64,000 bases of DNA, taken from the NCBI GenBank assembly GCA_964632175.1, contig CAZWBJ010000001.1, forward strand, positions 1-64,000, given 5' to 3'. This DNA is from JAWBSP01 sp964632175. GTDB taxonomy: Archaea; Hadarchaeota; Hadarchaeia; Hadarchaeales; JAWBSP01. Of this stretch, positions 41,844 to 49,879 are shown in pieces (position 1 is the first letter of the stretch; each line of letters begins with the position of its first letter). A model generated the notes under the pieces. It searched no databases and was not told where the DNA came from. It worked only from the letters and a program-made list of their open reading frames with translations. Both the position numbers and the translations under genes were made by a program.

Positions 41844-43025
41844 ATGTTTGATCCTTGGGTGGAGAAGTATCGGCCGAAAACCCTTAAGGAGATAGCGGGC
41901 CAGCCGGCAGCGGTTTCCCAAATGTTGGAGTGGGCAAAGAAGTGGGACAGGGGGGCTCGCCAACCTCCTCTCCTACTGTACGGACCCCACGGGAGCGGGA
42001 AGACCTCGGCCGCCCTAGCTCTGGCCAGGGACATGGGTTGGGATTGCGTGGAGCTGAATGCTAGCGACGAGAGGACGTATGAGGCCATAAGGAGGTTCCT
42101 GGAGGGGGCGAGCATGGGGTCCCTACTGACCTCTGGACGAAAGCTTCTTCTCCTAGACGAAGCCGATAATGTGCACGAGCGGGGGGGCTACAGGGCCATC
42201 GCCGAGCTGGCCAAGGCGGCTAATCCCCTCATCCTCACTGCCACCTCCAAGCGTGAGATTCCTGAGGGGATCAGGAAGCTGTGCGTAGAGGTTGGTTTCG
42301 AGCGCATAAGAATCCCTACCGTAGTGAAGGTGTTGGCGGGCATCTGTGCGGCCGAGGGGGTAAGGGTCCCGCAAGAGGTTTTGGGGGTCATCGCCGAGAA
42401 TTCCAAGGGGGATCTCCGGGCGGCCATCAACGACCTCCAGGTCACGTGTGCGGGGAGGAGAACGGTTTCCGCGGGGGAGGCCTTTACTTCGCCGAGAGTG
42501 GGGGAGGTCAACATCTTTCAACTGCTAGGCACCCTTATGAGGGCACGGACCGCTTCCGAGGCGAGGAATCTTCTGTTTTCACTCGACATGCCCCCGGAGG
42601 ATGCCCTCGGATGGATAAGCGAGAACATCCCACGCATGCTCAGGGAGCCGGAGGACCTTGAGAGAGTATACAGAATGCTGGCGGAGGCCGACCTCTTCCG
42701 GGCAAGGATCTCGAGGAGGCAGGCGTACAGACTCGAGAAGTACCTATGCGATTTAATGACCGCGGGCGTGGCGATGAGCAGGAGGGGGGAGCTTTCCTTC
42801 GTCAGATTTCAGTTTCCCACCTCTGGCATGATCTTCAGCCGGACTAGGGGGAGTAGGGCCCTGAGAGATAGTATTGCTGAGAAGGTGGCCAGGCATTGCC
42901 ACGTGTTTGCATCCACCGCCCGGAAGCACTTCCTCCCCTATCTCCCCTTTATCCTGCGTCGAAACCCCTCCCTCGCCGATGTCCTCCAGCTGACGGAGGA
43001 GGAGAGGGAGTTCCTGAGCGCATGA
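41844..43025 (+). CDS. rfcL: Replication factor C large subunit
   Basis: A 393-aa AAA+ clamp-loader subunit: W-V-E-K-Y-R-P (5-11), Walker A G-P-H-G-S-G-K-T (about 47-54), Walker B L-L-L-L-D-E-A-D, sensor 1 T-A-T-S-K. With RfcS it loads PCNA. It is shorter than most archaeal RfcL and lacks the Lys-rich tail with a PIP box. Its stop overlaps the methylase ATG. Confidence 0.92.
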   Translation: MFDPWVEKYRPKTLKEIAGQPAAVSQMLEWAKKWDRGARQPPLLLYGPHGSGKTSAALALARDMGWDCVELNASDERTYEAIRRFLEGASMGSLLTSGRKLLLLDEADNVHERGGYRAIAELAKAANPLILTATSKREIPEGIRKLCVEVGFERIRIPTVVKVLAGICAAEGVRVPQEVLGVIAENSKGDLRAAINDLQVTCAGRRTVSAGEAFTSPRVGEVNIFQLLGTLMRARTASEARNLLFSLDMPPEDALGWISENIPRMLREPEDLERVYRMLAEADLFRARISRRQAYRLEKYLCDLMTAGVAMSRRGELSFVRFQFPTSGMIFSRTRGSRALRDSIAEKVARHCHVFASTARKHFLPYLPFILRRNPSLADVLQLTEEEREFLSA

Positions 43026-44140
43026 GAATTGTAAAGAGGCCGGAGCTGGGAAAGCTCGTAACCCCGCTTCCAAACGAGAGGCTCCCCGTCCACAACTGGT
43101 TCATGCCGAAGGAGGGGTTTTCCCGGGATTTGGTGGCAATGATTTTGAACAGTTTCTGGCTGTACAAGGGTGACTTGGTTCTGGACCCGTTTGTGGGAGG
43201 GGGGACCACCTGCCTGACCTGCAAGGAGTTTGGGATTGACAGCATAGGTCTCGAGGTTCACCCGCTAATGCTCTTTGCTTCCAGAGCAAAGACGAGGGAT
43301 TACTCCCTTCATGAGCTGAGGCAGAAGGTGGAGAACTTTCTCTCGGAGGAGCCGGAGCCAGAGGAACCTTCTCCTCAGCTGACCAGATTTTTTCCGCCAC
43401 ACGTCCTGAGGGAGCTCTGGGGGTACAGGTGCAGGATTCTAGAAATGAGCGGGGAGGAGAGGGACTTTTTGCTCCTGGCTCTCCTGAGGGCGGCGGTCCG
43501 GTGCTCTTGGATTGAGAAGGACGGAGCGGTGGTCAAGGTGAGGGAGAGACCGGTTCCTCCTTTTAGGGGAACCTTCCAAAAGGTACTTGGCTGGATGCTG
43601 GATGATCTGGAGAGGCTGAAAACCAAGAAGGCTCGGGTGGAGGTGAGGGATGCAGATGCCCGTCACCCGCTGGACGAGGAGGTGGATGCGGTCATCACCT
43701 CCCCGCCCTACCTGAACAAGGAGGAGTACCAGAAGGCCTACTGGGTGGAGGAGGAGATATGCGGTCTGGAGAGGAGGGGGAGGGAGGCTTTCTTGGGGAG
43801 CGGCCAGGCGGGGAGAAGAGAGCTTTCGGTGGTTGGGAGGCACCTCAAGGGGAAGGAGAGTCCGGAGGTCCTGGCGTACTTTTGTGACATGTTTAGAGTC
43901 TTGGAGAATCTCTACGCCTGCTGCAAGGAGGGGGCCAAAGTGGCGCTCGTCACCTCGGATGCGGGCTTCAGCGACAGGGTAGTGGAGGTTTGTCTCCCCC
44001 TCTCCGGTCTGGCGGAGGAGGCGGGATTCAAGGCGAGGAAAATGCTGGTGGTCAACGAACGCTTCTGCACCACCCCTTCTAGGCGAAAAATAGGAAAGAT
44101 GCAGGAGGCGATCATCTTTCTGGAGAAGGGTCCGGCTTGA
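43022..44140 (+). CDS. SPPY-type DNA methyltransferase-like protein
   Basis: A 372-aa SAM methyltransferase starting at ATG 43,022 (ATGA with the rfcL stop; the frame extends upstream but inside rfcL). Motif I is D-P-F-V-G-G-G-T-T (about 56) and motif IV is T-S-P-P-Y-L (about 221), as in N6-adenine or N4-cytosine DNA methylases. No restriction gene is adjacent, so it is an orphan methylase or an RNA-modifying relative. It converges with moaA (29-bp overlap). Confidence 0.75.
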   Translation: MRIVKRPELGKLVTPLPNERLPVHNWFMPKEGFSRDLVAMILNSFWLYKGDLVLDPFVGGGTTCLTCKEFGIDSIGLEVHPLMLFASRAKTRDYSLHELRQKVENFLSEEPEPEEPSPQLTRFFPPHVLRELWGYRCRILEMSGEERDFLLLALLRAAVRCSWIEKDGAVVKVRERPVPPFRGTFQKVLGWMLDDLERLKTKKARVEVRDADARHPLDEEVDAVITSPPYLNKEEYQKAYWVEEEICGLERRGREAFLGSGQAGRRELSVVGRHLKGKESPEVLAYFCDMFRVLENLYACCKEGAKVALVTSDAGFSDRVVEVCLPLSGLAEEAGFKARKMLVVNERFCTTPSRRKIGKMQEAIIFLEKGPA

Positions 44141-45023
44141 AGTAGGGCTCCCTCCTCTCGTTGGCCAGAAGGAAGGCTCTCCTCACTTCCCCCCCATTCC
44201 CCTCCCTCAACGGTCCGAGCACATCCAAGAGGTTGTCGTTTCTCAGCAGGCAGGGTTTGAGGTACCCATCCGGGGTCAAGCGCAGTCTGGTGCAGTGAAG
44301 GCAGAATTCGGAATTGTGTAGCGGGCGCACCACCTCCACCTCCCCGTCTGCCGTGAAGTACTTCCTCCTGAGGTGCATCTCCCTTACCTCCACTCTCTTG
44401 GCGTTCTTTTCAAGCATGGCCTCAATCGGCCGGAGATCGAGCCAAAACCGGGAGAGACCATTGTTGGGGGGTAAAAATTCTATGAGTTGAAGTATCAAAC
44501 CGTTCTCCGCGCAGAATTTCATCATTCTCTCCACCTCGTCCGCGTTCACCCCCTTTAGGACTACCATGTTGATTTTGATCGGTGTGAGTCCTGCTCGCAA
44601 GGCGGCTTGAATCCCCTCCATCGCCTGCTTCAGGAGCGGTTTTCCCGTGATTCGCTGGTATCTATTTTCATCAAGAGTGGGTAGGTCGACATTGATGCGC
44701 TCCAAGCCGGCCTCGGCCAGCCTGTCGGCGAGGGTTGGAAGGAGGGTAGCGTTTGTGGTCATGGATACGTGCATGTGCGGAGGCACCCCCCTGAGGATTT
44801 CTTCTAGGTCTTCCCTGAGGGTCGGCTCCCCTCCTGTGAGTTTTACTTCTTGAATTCCGAGCTCCCCTGCCGTCCTTATCAGTTCGATCACTTCGTGTGT
44901 CTTCATGATCCTCTCCCCCCCTGCCCATCCTTCCCGGTGGCAGTAGAAGCAGCTCAGATTGCAGTTGGACGTTAAAGATATCCTCAGTCCCTTTACCCTC
45001 CTCCCCCACCTGTCAACGAGCAA
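44112..45023 (-). CDS. moaA: GTP 3',8-cyclase MoaA
   Basis: A 303-aa radical SAM enzyme performing the first step of molybdopterin synthesis. The N-terminal cluster site is C-N-L-S-C-F-Y-C; the second cluster uses C-L-H-C and a later Cys in K-P-C-L. T-G-G-E-P-T-L-R is the SAM-binding GGE motif. It overlaps moeA copy 2 by 11 bp; MoaC acts next and is encoded at 23,565. Confidence 0.94.
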   Translation of the reverse strand: MLVDRWGRRVKGLRISLTSNCNLSCFYCHREGWAGGERIMKTHEVIELIRTAGELGIQEVKLTGGEPTLREDLEEILRGVPPHMHVSMTTNATLLPTLADRLAEAGLERINVDLPTLDENRYQRITGKPLLKQAMEGIQAALRAGLTPIKINMVVLKGVNADEVERMMKFCAENGLILQLIEFLPPNNGLSRFWLDLRPIEAMLEKNAKRVEVREMHLRRKYFTADGEVEVVRPLHNSEFCLHCTRLRLTPDGYLKPCLLRNDNLLDVLGPLREGNGGEVRRAFLLANERREPYFKPDPSPER

Positions 45024-46209
45024 GGAGCTTCACCACCACCCTCTCTCCAGCCCTGATTCTTTCCACCTCCAAGGGGATGTCGAGATATCCGTCAGCCAAC
45101 CGCAGAAGGGTGATAGCGTCGGATCCCATCCTCAGTGGCTCGACTTTCAGCTCTCCCCCCTCCTTGCGCAACCTGACCAGGACGAATTCCTGCCTCCCTC
45201 TCTCTGAGGTGAGGTCGACGGAGAGCCTTGCCCGAACTGTTCTCTGCTCCATTTTCCTGCCGCTCATCCTGAGAAGATTTGGAGCCACTAGCTCTCTGAA
45301 GAGGAAGAAGGCCGAGAGGGGATTTCCAGGCAAACCAAAAACGGGTTTCCCGCTCACCATGGCAAAGAGGGTGGGCTTTCCCGGTTTGGTGGCCAGTCCA
45401 TGAAAAACGGAGGGTAGAGAGGAGGGGAGGAGATCCCCCACACCAGCCGAGGTCCCCCCCGTCACGATAAGGGCGTCGCAAGTCCTGAGGCCCTCCTCTA
45501 TTTTCCTCTTCAGGATCCTAGGTTCGTCTGGCGCGATTCCCAAGAACACTCCTTGGCATCCCAACTCCTGAACGGCGCAGCACAGCATAGGGCCGTTAAC
45601 GTCAAAGACTTTACCTTTCCGCAGGGTCCCGTCTAGGGGCACGAGTTCCCTTCCAGTGGAGAGAATCCCAACCTTGGGGGGGAGGAAAACTCTGACCGTC
45701 CTCACCCCTCCCGCCGCCAGAGCCCCTATCATTGCGGCGGTTAGCTCTCGGTTTTTTTCCACGATTTTATCTCCCTTTTTCATTCTCGAACCCCTCTTTA
45801 CTACGTTCTCACCCACCGCCACCGAGCGGTAGATTTCGACGGATTTTACCCCCCGAGTAAACTCCACCGGCACAACGGCGTTCGATCCCTCTGGCATCGG
45901 GGCCCCAGTTTCGATGCGCACACAAGCCCCTTCGTGCACGGTCAGATGCGGGATCTCTCCCGCCTTTACGAGGCCAAGGTTTCTGAGGACTATCGCTTTT
46001 TCTTCATCGGCCTCGAAGGTGTCTTCTGCTCTCACCGCGTACCCGTCCATGGCGGCCCTGTCGAAGGGAGGAAAATCCACCCTTGCTTTCACGTCCTCAG
46101 CGAGGATTTTTCCAAGTCCCTCCTCTATCCTGACTCGTTTCACCTTGGGGGTCTTCCACATCCTCTCAACTTCCCCACGTGCTTGTTGCAGTGTTATCAC
46201 ACGGAACAT
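45013..46209 (-). CDS. moeA: Molybdopterin molybdenumtransferase MoeA (copy 2)
   Basis: A 398-aa paralogue of the gene at 24,488, with P-P-F-D-R-A-A-M-D-G-Y-A-V, V-P-V-E, G-G-T-S-A-G-V-G-D and L-P-G-N-P. The two copies are clearly diverged, which fits separate Mo and W use or a complex of two MoeA types. It is first in the operon with moaA. Confidence 0.94.
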   Translation of the reverse strand: MFRVITLQQARGEVERMWKTPKVKRVRIEEGLGKILAEDVKARVDFPPFDRAAMDGYAVRAEDTFEADEEKAIVLRNLGLVKAGEIPHLTVHEGACVRIETGAPMPEGSNAVVPVEFTRGVKSVEIYRSVAVGENVVKRGSRMKKGDKIVEKNRELTAAMIGALAAGGVRTVRVFLPPKVGILSTGRELVPLDGTLRKGKVFDVNGPMLCCAVQELGCQGVFLGIAPDEPRILKRKIEEGLRTCDALIVTGGTSAGVGDLLPSSLPSVFHGLATKPGKPTLFAMVSGKPVFGLPGNPLSAFFLFRELVAPNLLRMSGRKMEQRTVRARLSVDLTSERGRQEFVLVRLRKEGGELKVEPLRMGSDAITLLRLADGYLDIPLEVERIRAGERVVVKLLAR

Positions 46210-46231
46210 CAGAAATTTAAGAAATCAACCA

Positions 46232-46241
46232 AACTTTATAC
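46232..46241 (-). promoter_or_regulatory. TATA box of the moeA-moaA operon
   Basis: Reverse-strand GTATAAAGTT about 28 nt before the ATG at 46,209. Confidence 0.5.
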
Positions 46242-46294
46242 GGCAATGATGAAACTGGGCTAGGGATACGTGAACTGAACCCAAGCTTCTGAGC

Positions 46295-46693
46295 CTACGT
46301 CTCAAGCTGGATGCCCAATTCCCGCGCCTTTTTGAGGAGTTCGGAGTACTGGCTCTTTATTTTCTCCCTTTCAATCTCAGCGGCTCTTTCGGAGAAGCTT
46401 ATGTTGATGGTTTCTTTGGGCACAAGCTCGAAGATTTCCATTTTCACCGAGAGCGGCACAAACTCCCCTTTCGGCCCCTCCTCATAGCTGAGCGAGATCC
46501 TAGCGGGTTTTTCCGCCCCACCTACCTTGCTGAGCTCGTCGATCAGCTTCCCCACCAGCTCCCCCCAAGCTTTTCTGCTCGCCTCTTTAGCCTCCGAGGG
46601 CACCTTGGAGTACATGTAGGCATAGAACCATCGCTTGAGTCTGAAGATGGCTCCCCTTCCAGTGGGAGAAATTCTGAACTTCTGCTCGGTCAT
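46295..46693 (-). CDS. Conserved-looking hypothetical protein, 132 aa
   Basis: Codon use matches the neighbours and a TATA-like box (reverse CTTTTATCCT, 46,711-46,720) sits about 23 nt before the ATG, so it looks expressed. It has a basic aromatic N-terminus (R-L-K-R-W-F-Y-A-Y-M-Y), a central beta-rich part and a charged C-terminal helix. I do not recognise a family. It lies upstream of, and co-directional with, moeA-moaA, but with an 85-bp gap and a separate promoter. Confidence 0.6.
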   Translation of the reverse strand: MTEQKFRISPTGRGAIFRLKRWFYAYMYSKVPSEAKEASRKAWGELVGKLIDELSKVGGAEKPARISLSYEEGPKGEFVPLSVKMEIFELVPKETINISFSERAAEIEREKIKSQYSELLKKARELGIQLET

Positions 46694-47060
46694 CTCCGAG
46701 TCGGAAGCCTAGGATAAAAGTTGTGCCTCCGGGCAGATGCCTTCAAAAAGATTCTGAGATTCGTGGACAGGTTCTTCTGGAATACCAGCTCAAACAGCTA
46801 AAGAAGCGGGGATCTCCAACGTCTTACTGTAAATAACAGCGGCCGATTCGAACCGAAGATGATGATTCTCACTACTCTCCGATGAGCGAGCCCAGCAGAC
46901 AGAGGCCGCGAAAGTTTGGGCAAACGAAACTCCCAGCAAGGGCGAACGTTTTCTCGTGCTGTTTGGTGGATAGAAGCATTCGTTGAAGTAACGATTAGTC
47001 CATTCCGTGCTCCTGGTAGAATCAAGAGAGGCAGTGGAGATGGCTGAAGGACACAACAGG
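46694..47060. other. 367-bp intergenic region before two tRNAs
   Basis: Contains the promoter of the 132-aa gene at its left end. The rest shows no convincing gene or RNA fold by eye. Confidence 0.4.
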
Positions 47061-47135
47061 TGCTCCGGGCGGGATTTGAACCCGCGGCGCAGGCTCGAGA
47101 GGCCTGCATGTTTGGCCGGGCTACACCACCGGAGC
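47061..47135 (-). tRNA. tRNA-Glu (CTC)
   Basis: 75-nt cloverleaf: acceptor GCTCCGG/CCGGAGC, anticodon stem CAGGC/GCCTG with loop CTCTCGA (anticodon CTC), T arm GCGGG-TTCAAAT-CCCGC. Discriminator A; CCA is not encoded. No intron. Confidence 0.93.
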
Positions 47136-47137
47136 AG

Positions 47138-47212
47138 CGGGCCCGGAGGGATTCGAACCCTCGATCTGCGGCTTAGGACGCCGCCGCCCTATCCTGGCTA
47201 GGCCACGGGCCC
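47138..47212 (-). tRNA. tRNA-Arg (CCT)
   Basis: 75-nt cloverleaf: acceptor GGGCCCG/CGGGCCC, anticodon stem GCGGC/GCCGC with loop GTCCTAA (anticodon CCT), T arm GAGGG-TTCGAAT-CCCTC. Discriminator G, CCA not encoded. Only 2 nt separate it from tRNA-Glu, so both come from one transcript. Confidence 0.93.
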
Positions 47213-47221
47213 CCAAATACA

Positions 47222-47231
47222 TATTTAAAGG
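47222..47231 (+). promoter_or_regulatory. TATA box of the small membrane protein and AglB-like genes
   Basis: CATATTTAAA about 26 nt before ATG 47,253. It is only about 15 nt from tRNA-Arg, so the tRNAs probably use another element. Confidence 0.5.
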
Positions 47232-47252
47232 CAGAAACAAAAAGGCATAAGC

Positions 47253-47582
47253 ATGGGAGCGACAAGAGCACTGGGGGCGTTGCTGTTGCTAGCATGTGTG
47301 GTGGTAATAGTGTTGTACATCGGCTGGTTACTGGCCCCGCGGATTTCAGCGTTGCAGGGTCTGCTCAAGGTAGGTTCACTGGAACTCTGGCCCAAGGATA
47401 GGACGGTTTCTTTATGGATAGCCCTCCCTGTAATCGTAGGGGTTTGGGTGGTGTGTGGCTTGGGTGCTTGGCTGGGATGGATCATGGCAACCACCAAGGA
47501 AGTGGCACCTGCACCAGTGGAGGAGAAAAAGGCTGAGGAGAAAGAAAAGGCCGAAGCCGCACCAAAGAAAGAGAAAAAGTAA
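47253..47582 (+). CDS. Two-helix membrane protein with Lys/Glu/Ala tail
   Basis: A 109-aa protein with two transmembrane helices (about 7-29 and 52-77) and a charged tail of K, E, A and P that is probably cytoplasmic. It is 23 bp before the STT3-like gene and shares its promoter, so it may be an accessory subunit of that enzyme. No family is recognised. Confidence 0.65.
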   Translation: MGATRALGALLLLACVVVIVLYIGWLLAPRISALQGLLKVGSLELWPKDRTVSLWIALPVIVGVWVVCGLGAWLGWIMATTKEVAPAPVEEKKAEEKEKAEAAPKKEKK

Positions 47583-47605
47583 TCTCTTCCATCCCCCAGA
47601 GCTGG

Positions 47606-49879
47606 ATGAGGCTAAACTTCCGCAGATGGGTTATTCTGTTTTATCTGCTGGGGCTCGCGGCCTTCTCCTTCTACCTCCTCAACATCCCGGGCAAGAAATA
47701 CAGGGTTCTGACCACTTCTGACTCCGGGTTCTTCGCGGGCATCGCGGAGGAGCTAAACTCTAGAAACGGTTTTATGGATCGCTACCCCCGTTCCCATGCC
47801 CCTACGGGCTGGCCGGTGGGAGTGCAGGATCAGGGGCAACCCCTCCTCGCCGTCATGCTCTACCGGGGGGTGTCGGCTGTGTTCCCGGGTGTGCAGCTCA
47901 TGGATGTGATCAACCTTTGGTCCCCTCTCCTCTTCGCGATTTTTCTCTTTGCGGTTTTCCTCATTGCCCGGGAACTCGCGGGAGATCTGGCAGGTTGCGC
48001 AGCAGCGTTTTTCGCGAGCGTGCTGGTGGGAAGCATCTACTGGTGCAAGTTTGCCGCCTTCGACAGGGAGGCGCTGACCATCGTTCTCTCCTGTTGGACC
48101 CTGTACCTCTCCATTCTAACCTTCAAGCGCTCCAGCCTCACCCTAGCCTTCCTGGCGGGGCTCACGTACTCTCTGCTGGGTCTGAGCTGGGGAGGGTGGC
48201 TTTACCTAGCCCCGGTCCTCCTAGCTGCCCTTCTCCTCCTCCTCTTTCACGATTTCCTCCTCTCCCTGTTCAGGGAGAAGGGCTTTCTTTCCTCCCTCTC
48301 CTTCGTGTTTAGGCGGCACTGGAGAACCGTGCTGGGTGTGGCCTGCATCTTCGTCACGGTAACAGCAACGGTGTGGCTCTTGGGAGGATCCCCGCCGGAC
48401 TGGGTGGGCTTCGGCAGGACCCTGCTCGGTTACGTCGGTATTGGCGGCGGGGGAGGCGGCGCACTGGATGTAACGAGATATGCCTCGGAGATGCAGGCCC
48501 CCAGCTCCTTCGGGGAGGTTTTCTCTGGCATGTACCGCAACGACCTATTGAACAGAATCGTCCTCCTCCTGCTCGTGGTGGGCGTGATGAAGGTCCTGAT
48601 AACGCGCAGAAAGTGGGAGTGGGTCGCTCTCCCTTGGCTGGTGATTCTCATGGGGCTGGTCTGGCCGGGGAGAGGGCAGGCGAGGTTCGACAGGCTTTGG
48701 TGGCCTTTTGTGGCCGTGATGGCCGGGGTGGGGGTGGGGGCTCTCGTTTCGGCTTTCAGGTGGGTAGTCAAGGAAAGGCACGAGACTCTACATTTCCTGA
48801 GACCCCTCCCGTTCGTTCTTGTCTTTCTCTCTCTCCCCTTTGCCAACAACGCGATCTCGGTGGCGCGCGTCACGACTCCCCCCACAGAGTGGCGCGGCGG
48901 GGGGTTCGACCAAGCTCTGGTTGAGGCTTGCCGCTGGCTTGAAAACAACACTCCTGAGGATACCGTCGTAGCCATCGAGTGGTCCTACGGGCACCTTCTC
49001 ACAGGGGCATCGAGAAGGAGGAGTGTATGCGACGGGGTGGAGTCCTTTGGGGAGGAGGGGAAGTGGGAGAACGATCCCTCTGTACCGTGCCACCCCCCCG
49101 ACTATATTTACTATATTTCGGGGAAGCGTGCAATCACCTACGGGCTGGACATTAACCTCCTCCTCTTGGAACCCTACCGGATTTACGGCAGGAGGACCGA
49201 CGTGCTGAGGATGCCATACATGGATGCGGCCGAGCTCGAGTGGTTTCTGAGGACCTACCGAGATAACTTTGGAGTGAGGATCGACTATCTCGTGTTTGAT
49301 TTCTATGACTACCTCAACGCCTCCTGGGTCGATCAGAACTTGTACTATTTCTACACCCTGCGCTCCTCCCCCCTGTACACTCCCTCGGCTCCCCCGGAGA
49401 ATGTGGGCGAGAACCTCCTCCTCCTTCACTTCGGAGAGAATCGTGAGAACGTGATAATCAACACCTCCACCAAGGAGGCCTACCTCGTGGTGGAGAATGC
49501 CCCGGATCTCTTGTTCGATGGTTACCTAGAGCTCTCAGTGGACGCCCAAGGTCGCATTCAGAGCACCAACTTCCATGAGCCTACGAGGGTACCGGATTTG
49601 AACGAGACGGTGGTGATACCGATGAGCGACGGTTCGGTTTTGGGCGGGGCGATCTTTCCCTCAAGGACAAAGGAGGTTAAGGCCAGAGGGGCAAGCATGG
49701 CCAGAGTGGTTTATGGGGGGGTGGAGAACCGCCCGGAGTTCTTGGAGCCAGCTTTTGTCAGCAGCAATTATCAGGTGATTCTCGTCCGAGTGCTGTGGGA
49801 TAAGGTTCCACCCCCGCCACCTCCACCAAACTGGGTGGAGATAGAGGTTTCCCAGGGGGGCGGACGTGCAGAGGGTTAA
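47606..49879 (+). CDS. aglB: STT3/AglB-like oligosaccharyltransferase with altered WWDYG
   Basis: A 757-aa GT-C protein with about 12 transmembrane helices (1-415) and a C-terminal extracytoplasmic domain. Acidic residues expected at the catalytic metal site are seen at D39 (S-D-S-G) and D153-R-E155 (F-D-R-E), and S-E-M-Q (about 294-297) resembles the conserved Glu loop. The near-invariant W-W-D-Y-G, which reads the Ser/Thr of the glycosylation sequon, is E-W-S-Y-G (458-462). Either sequon recognition is changed or it is a divergent relative. It overlaps hisS by 14 bp. Confidence 0.75.
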   Translation: MRLNFRRWVILFYLLGLAAFSFYLLNIPGKKYRVLTTSDSGFFAGIAEELNSRNGFMDRYPRSHAPTGWPVGVQDQGQPLLAVMLYRGVSAVFPGVQLMDVINLWSPLLFAIFLFAVFLIARELAGDLAGCAAAFFASVLVGSIYWCKFAAFDREALTIVLSCWTLYLSILTFKRSSLTLAFLAGLTYSLLGLSWGGWLYLAPVLLAALLLLLFHDFLLSLFREKGFLSSLSFVFRRHWRTVLGVACIFVTVTATVWLLGGSPPDWVGFGRTLLGYVGIGGGGGGALDVTRYASEMQAPSSFGEVFSGMYRNDLLNRIVLLLLVVGVMKVLITRRKWEWVALPWLVILMGLVWPGRGQARFDRLWWPFVAVMAGVGVGALVSAFRWVVKERHETLHFLRPLPFVLVFLSLPFANNAISVARVTTPPTEWRGGGFDQALVEACRWLENNTPEDTVVAIEWSYGHLLTGASRRRSVCDGVESFGEEGKWENDPSVPCHPPDYIYYISGKRAITYGLDINLLLLEPYRIYGRRTDVLRMPYMDAAELEWFLRTYRDNFGVRIDYLVFDFYDYLNASWVDQNLYYFYTLRSSPLYTPSAPPENVGENLLLLHFGENRENVIINTSTKEAYLVVENAPDLLFDGYLELSVDAQGRIQSTNFHEPTRVPDLNETVVIPMSDGSVLGGAIFPSRTKEVKARGASMARVVYGGVENRPEFLEPAFVSSNYQVILVRVLWDKVPPPPPPPNWVEIEVSQGGGRAEG

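Noticed and set aside
42896..43021. Upstream extension of the methylase frame
   Set aside because: It lies inside rfcL in another frame and the ATG at 43,022 forms a normal ATGA junction.
46246..46292. Possible C/D-box guide RNA: ATGATGA, then CTGA, flanked by GGC/GCC
   Set aside because: Inner D' and C' boxes are poor, the promoter on that strand is wrongly spaced, and it overlaps the moeA promoter and the next gene's end.
46846..46855. TTCGAA motif resembling a tRNA T-loop
   Set aside because: The flanking bases do not form a T-stem and no cloverleaf can be drawn.
46859..46900. Second ATGATGA with a nearby CGATGAG that could be C and C' boxes
   Set aside because: No proper D or D' box and no closing stem.
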